A DNA stretch of 43,233 nt. It comes from Verrucomicrobiota bacterium (GTDB taxonomy: Bacteria; Verrucomicrobiota; Verrucomicrobiia; Verrucomicrobiales; Verrucomicrobiaceae). Below are positions 40,770 through 43,233 of this stretch, piece by piece. The notes under the pieces were generated by a model. That model saw nothing but the letters and a program-made list of their open reading frames with translations, was not told the DNA's origin and ran no database searches. Within the stretch, counting starts at the first letter, position 1. Every line of letters starts with the position of its first letter. The translations under genes were made by a program, and so were the position numbers. The stretch covers positions 1 to 43,233 of the forward strand of contig JAPLUN010000241.1 in assembly GCA_026397715.1 (NCBI GenBank), read 5' to 3'.

Positions 40770-43233
40770 TCCTCGCGTCTCAAAAACTTCCCGGTCACAC
40801 TCTTCTCATTGGCGGCCACCTGCTTGGGTGTTCCAGAAGCTAAAATGTAGCCACCTTCGGTGCCGCCGCCGGGGCCGAGGTCGATGATCCAGTCGGCGCA
40901 GCGGATGACGTCGATGTGGTGTTCGATGACGATGAGGGTGTTGCCGGCGTCGCGCAGACGGAGGAGGACACCGAGGAGAGTTTGAATGTCGGCGCTGTGG
41001 AGGCCGGTGGTGGGTTCGTCGAGGACGTAGAGGGTGCGGCCGGTGCTGCGTTTGGCGAGTTCGGCACTGAGCTTGATGCGCTGCGCCTCACCGCCGGAGA
41101 GGGACGCTCCGCTCTGGCCGAGGCGGATGTAGCCTAGGCCGGTTTCTTCCAGCGTGCGCAGTTTGGGGCCGATGCTGGTGCTGCGGTCAAAGAAGCGCAC
41201 GGCTTCGCTGACGGTCATGTCGAGCACGTCGGCGATGTTCTTGCCTTTGAAGGTGATTTCGAGTGTTTCTGCGCCGTAGCGGCGACCTTTGCAGGATTCG
41301 CAGGTGACATAAACGTCGGCGAGGAAGTGCATGTCGATCTTGATGACGCCATCGCCTTCGCATTTTTCACAGCGGCCGCCGGGAGTGTTGAAGCTGAAGC
41401 GCCCGGCATCGTAGCCGCGCATGCGGGCCAGTGGGAGCTGTGCGAAAAGTTCGCGGATGGGGCCAAACGCGCCGGTGTAGGTGGCGGGATTGGAGCGCGG
41501 GCTGCGGCCGATGGGCGACTGATCGATGACGACGACTTTGTCGAGATGTTCGAGACCGGTGATTTTTTCGTGCGTGCCGGGGATGTCCTTGGCGTCGTAA
41601 AAGTGGCGGCGCAGTGCGCGCATGAGGATGTCATCGACGAGGGTCGATTTGCCACTGCCGGAGGGGCCGGTGACGCAGGTAAAGCTGCCGAGCGGGAAGG
41701 CGGCGGTGACATTGCGCAGGTTGTGCTCGGTTGCACCGTGAATGGTGAGAGAGTGCTTGGAGCGCGGTCCCAGGGACTCTGTGAGCAGGGTTTGGGGCAA
41801 TGCTTTCGCTTCGATGCGAACTTTGCCGCTCAAGTAGCCGCCGGTGATGGAATTTGGATTCGCGGCGATCTCTGCGGGGTTGCCCTGAGCGGTGATTTTA
41901 CCGCCGAGTTGTCCGGCTCCGGGACCGAGTTCGATGATGTAATCTGCGGCGCGCATGGTGGCCTCGTCATGCTCCACCACGAGTACGGTATTGCCGAGAT
42001 CGCGCAGGCGCAGGAGGGTCTGGATGAGGCGCTCGTTGTCGCTGGGATGCAGGCCGATGCTGGGCTCGTCCAGCACGTAGAGCACACCGGCGAGTCCGGC
42101 CCCGATTTGGGAAGCGAGGCGGATGCGCTGCATCTCGCCGCCGGAGAGAGTTCCGCTCTCACGATTCAGAGCGAGGTAGCCGAGGCCGACCTGTTCGAGG
42201 AACTCGATGCGTTTGGAGATCTCGCGCTGCAGTTCGCCGACATACGCCTTCTGTTGCTCGGTGACTTCCAGCTCACGCATCCACAGCAAGGCGTCGCGGG
42301 TTTGCAGCGCGGTGAAATCGTGGATGTTCAGGTCTTTGTCCTGAGCACGCAGCTTGACCGCCAGCGATTCCGGCTTCAAACGCATGCCTCCGCAGGTCGT
42401 GCAGGGCTGTGGATTCATCAGTCGAGAGAGCGCCGCGCGGAGGACATCGCTTTCGGCGTTTTGATACATGCGGGCGATTTCAGGCAGCAGGCCTTCGAAG
42501 GGCTTGGCGACGCTGCGTTTGTTCTCGGTCTTTTTCCAGCCGGTGGTGATGGGCGCAGCGCCGGTGCCATGGAACAGCGCGTGTTTGAATTCCTGCGGGA
42601 GGTCTTGAAACGGCACGTCCATCGCGGCGCCGAAGTGCTTGGCCAGGGCCTCGATGCTTTGATTGAAAATCTGCTTCACCTTCGGGTGGCGTGCCCACCA
42701 GGCTTTGATCGCGCCATCGTTCAACGATTTGGACTCGTCCGGCACCAGCAGAGTGGGATCTGGCGTGGGCGTGGTACCGGTGCCTTCGCAGACGGGGCAG
42801 GCACCGAGGTGGGTGTTGAATGAGAAATGCTGGGGCGTGAGGCGCTCGATGACGTAGCCGGTGCGGGGATTGGCAAAGGCGGTGGTGTAGCTGAGGATTT
42901 CCTCGCTGCCGTCCAGATTCACCAGGAACTGCACCTCGCGTTCGTTCCAGTGCAGGGAGCTTTCGATGGCCTCCATGAGGCGCTGGCGGGAGTCCGCACG
43001 CACCACGAGTCGGTCGATGACGATCTGCACCTGCTGCGTTTCTGCGTCCTCCAGCTTGAGGGAATCCTCCAGCTCCACCACGGTGTCGTTGAGCCGCACG
43101 CGCACGAAGCCCTGGCGCTTGAGCTTTTCAAACAGGGTTCGCGTGTCCGCACTGCTGGCCGGTGGCTGGGGGGAGAGGACCATGACGCGGGTGCCTTCCC
43201 CCAGTGCCAGCACCTTGTCTGCGATCTCCGGCG
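40766..43233 (-). CDS. uvrA: Excinuclease ABC subunit A (5' end outside window)
   Basis: The damage-recognition ATPase of nucleotide excision repair. About 822 residues are visible; the first about 120, including the first Walker A, lie beyond the right edge. Seen are the first signature (LSGGEMQRIRLASQ) and Walker B (YVLDEPSIGLHP), the second Walker A (GPSGSGKST), second signature (LSGGEAQRIKLSAE) and Walker B (YVLDEPTTGLH). The last zinc finger is intact (CEKCEGDG and CESCKGRR). The first zinc site has kept only CPVC: where E. coli UvrA has ACPICG, this protein has ANPRTG. CTTCGGMRLKPE is present. The length beyond this point matches the family. Stop lies in the paired-hairpin element. Confidence 0.95.
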   Translation of the reverse strand, partial: PEIADKVLALGEGTRVMVLSPQPPASSADTRTLFEKLKRQGFVRVRLNDTVVELEDSLKLEDAETQQVQIVIDRLVVRADSRQRLMEAIESSLHWNEREVQFLVNLDGSEEILSYTTAFANPRTGYVIERLTPQHFSFNTHLGACPVCEGTGTTPTPDPTLLVPDESKSLNDGAIKAWWARHPKVKQIFNQSIEALAKHFGAAMDVPFQDLPQEFKHALFHGTGAAPITTGWKKTENKRSVAKPFEGLLPEIARMYQNAESDVLRAALSRLMNPQPCTTCGGMRLKPESLAVKLRAQDKDLNIHDFTALQTRDALLWMRELEVTEQQKAYVGELQREISKRIEFLEQVGLGYLALNRESGTLSGGEMQRIRLASQIGAGLAGVLYVLDEPSIGLHPSDNERLIQTLLRLRDLGNTVLVVEHDEATMRAADYIIELGPGAGQLGGKITAQGNPAEIAANPNSITGGYLSGKVRIEAKALPQTLLTESLGPRSKHSLTIHGATEHNLRNVTAAFPLGSFTCVTGPSGSGKSTLVDDILMRALRRHFYDAKDIPGTHEKITGLEHLDKVVVIDQSPIGRSPRSNPATYTGAFGPIRELFAQLPLARMRGYDAGRFSFNTPGGRCEKCEGDGVIKIDMHFLADVYVTCESCKGRRYGAETLEITFKGKNIADVLDMTVSEAVRFFDRSTSIGPKLRTLEETGLGYIRLGQSGASLSGGEAQRIKLSAELAKRSTGRTLYVLDEPTTGLHSADIQTLLGVLLRLRDAGNTLIVIEHHIDVIRCADWIIDLGPGGGTEGGYILASGTPKQVAANEKSVTGKFLRREE

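Noticed and set aside
41327..42823. 498-codon plus-strand frame opposite uvrA
   Set aside because: UvrA motifs fill the minus strand; this frame shows no motif and is a mirror of conserved code.

Overview
The window reads as chromosomal DNA of a Gram-negative, GC-rich bacterium, most likely a member of the Verrucomicrobia close to the Verrucomicrobiaceae (Prosthecobacter-like). This placement is an inference. It rests on the mix of an outer-membrane autotransporter and lpxD (so an LPS-type outer membrane), a secreted sulfatase, a giant PQQ-propeller/methyltransferase/malectin-like protein, a CSVPVFRYALEHW-type secreted protein, M48-like membrane proteins and kinase-fold membrane proteins. Clear Shine-Dalgarno sequences are rare, so several starts were chosen from signal peptides or gene overlaps. 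I saw no rRNA, tRNA, CRISPR array, insertion sequence or phage gene.

Layout. 1-3168: end of a secretion or pilus operon (PilN/GspL-like end, PilO/GspM-like protein, secretin); the secretin has lost a core segment and its last part is out of frame. 3264-5590: a coiled-coil, Gln/Gly-rich membrane protein and a small membrane protein. 5655-9515: a sulfatase diverging from an M48-peptidase-like membrane protein that has lost its zinc site. 9566-14510: a secreted helical-repeat protein, then an operon of a double kinase-fold (pseudokinase) membrane protein, a lipoprotein and a Cys-motif membrane protein. 14546-17391: a Gfo/Idh/MocA oxidoreductase, a DUF3147 membrane protein and a dihaem c-type oxidoreductase. 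17525-18708: a second membrane-anchored pseudokinase, broken by a one-base frameshift.

18795-22295: potA-potB-potC and a DUF218 (YdcF/ElyC-like) gene, each overlapping the next by ATGA; no substrate-binding protein gene is present. 22382-26253: fatty acid desaturase, lpxD and a PolX-type DNA polymerase, all on the plus strand. 26321-28528: an autotransporter with its own terminator. 28862-35038: a minus-strand operon of three exported proteins (PQQ-propeller giant, M20 amidohydrolase, NlpC/P60 hydrolase). 35102-38122: secreted, membrane and small proteins, including an LprI-like protein and a VF530 protein. 38159-43233: an orphan LolD/MacB-type ATPase, a PafA-like alkaline phosphatase, and uvrA running off the right edge.

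The most unusual features are two paired-hairpin elements at convergent gene ends (38094-38154 and 40699-40769). Their inverted arms differ by base changes that keep the stems paired, and they overlap stop codons. The other main points are a run of catalytically dead enzyme homologues (one protease, two kinases) between 7.2 and 18.7 kb, the disrupted secretin, and a UvrA lacking half of its first zinc site.
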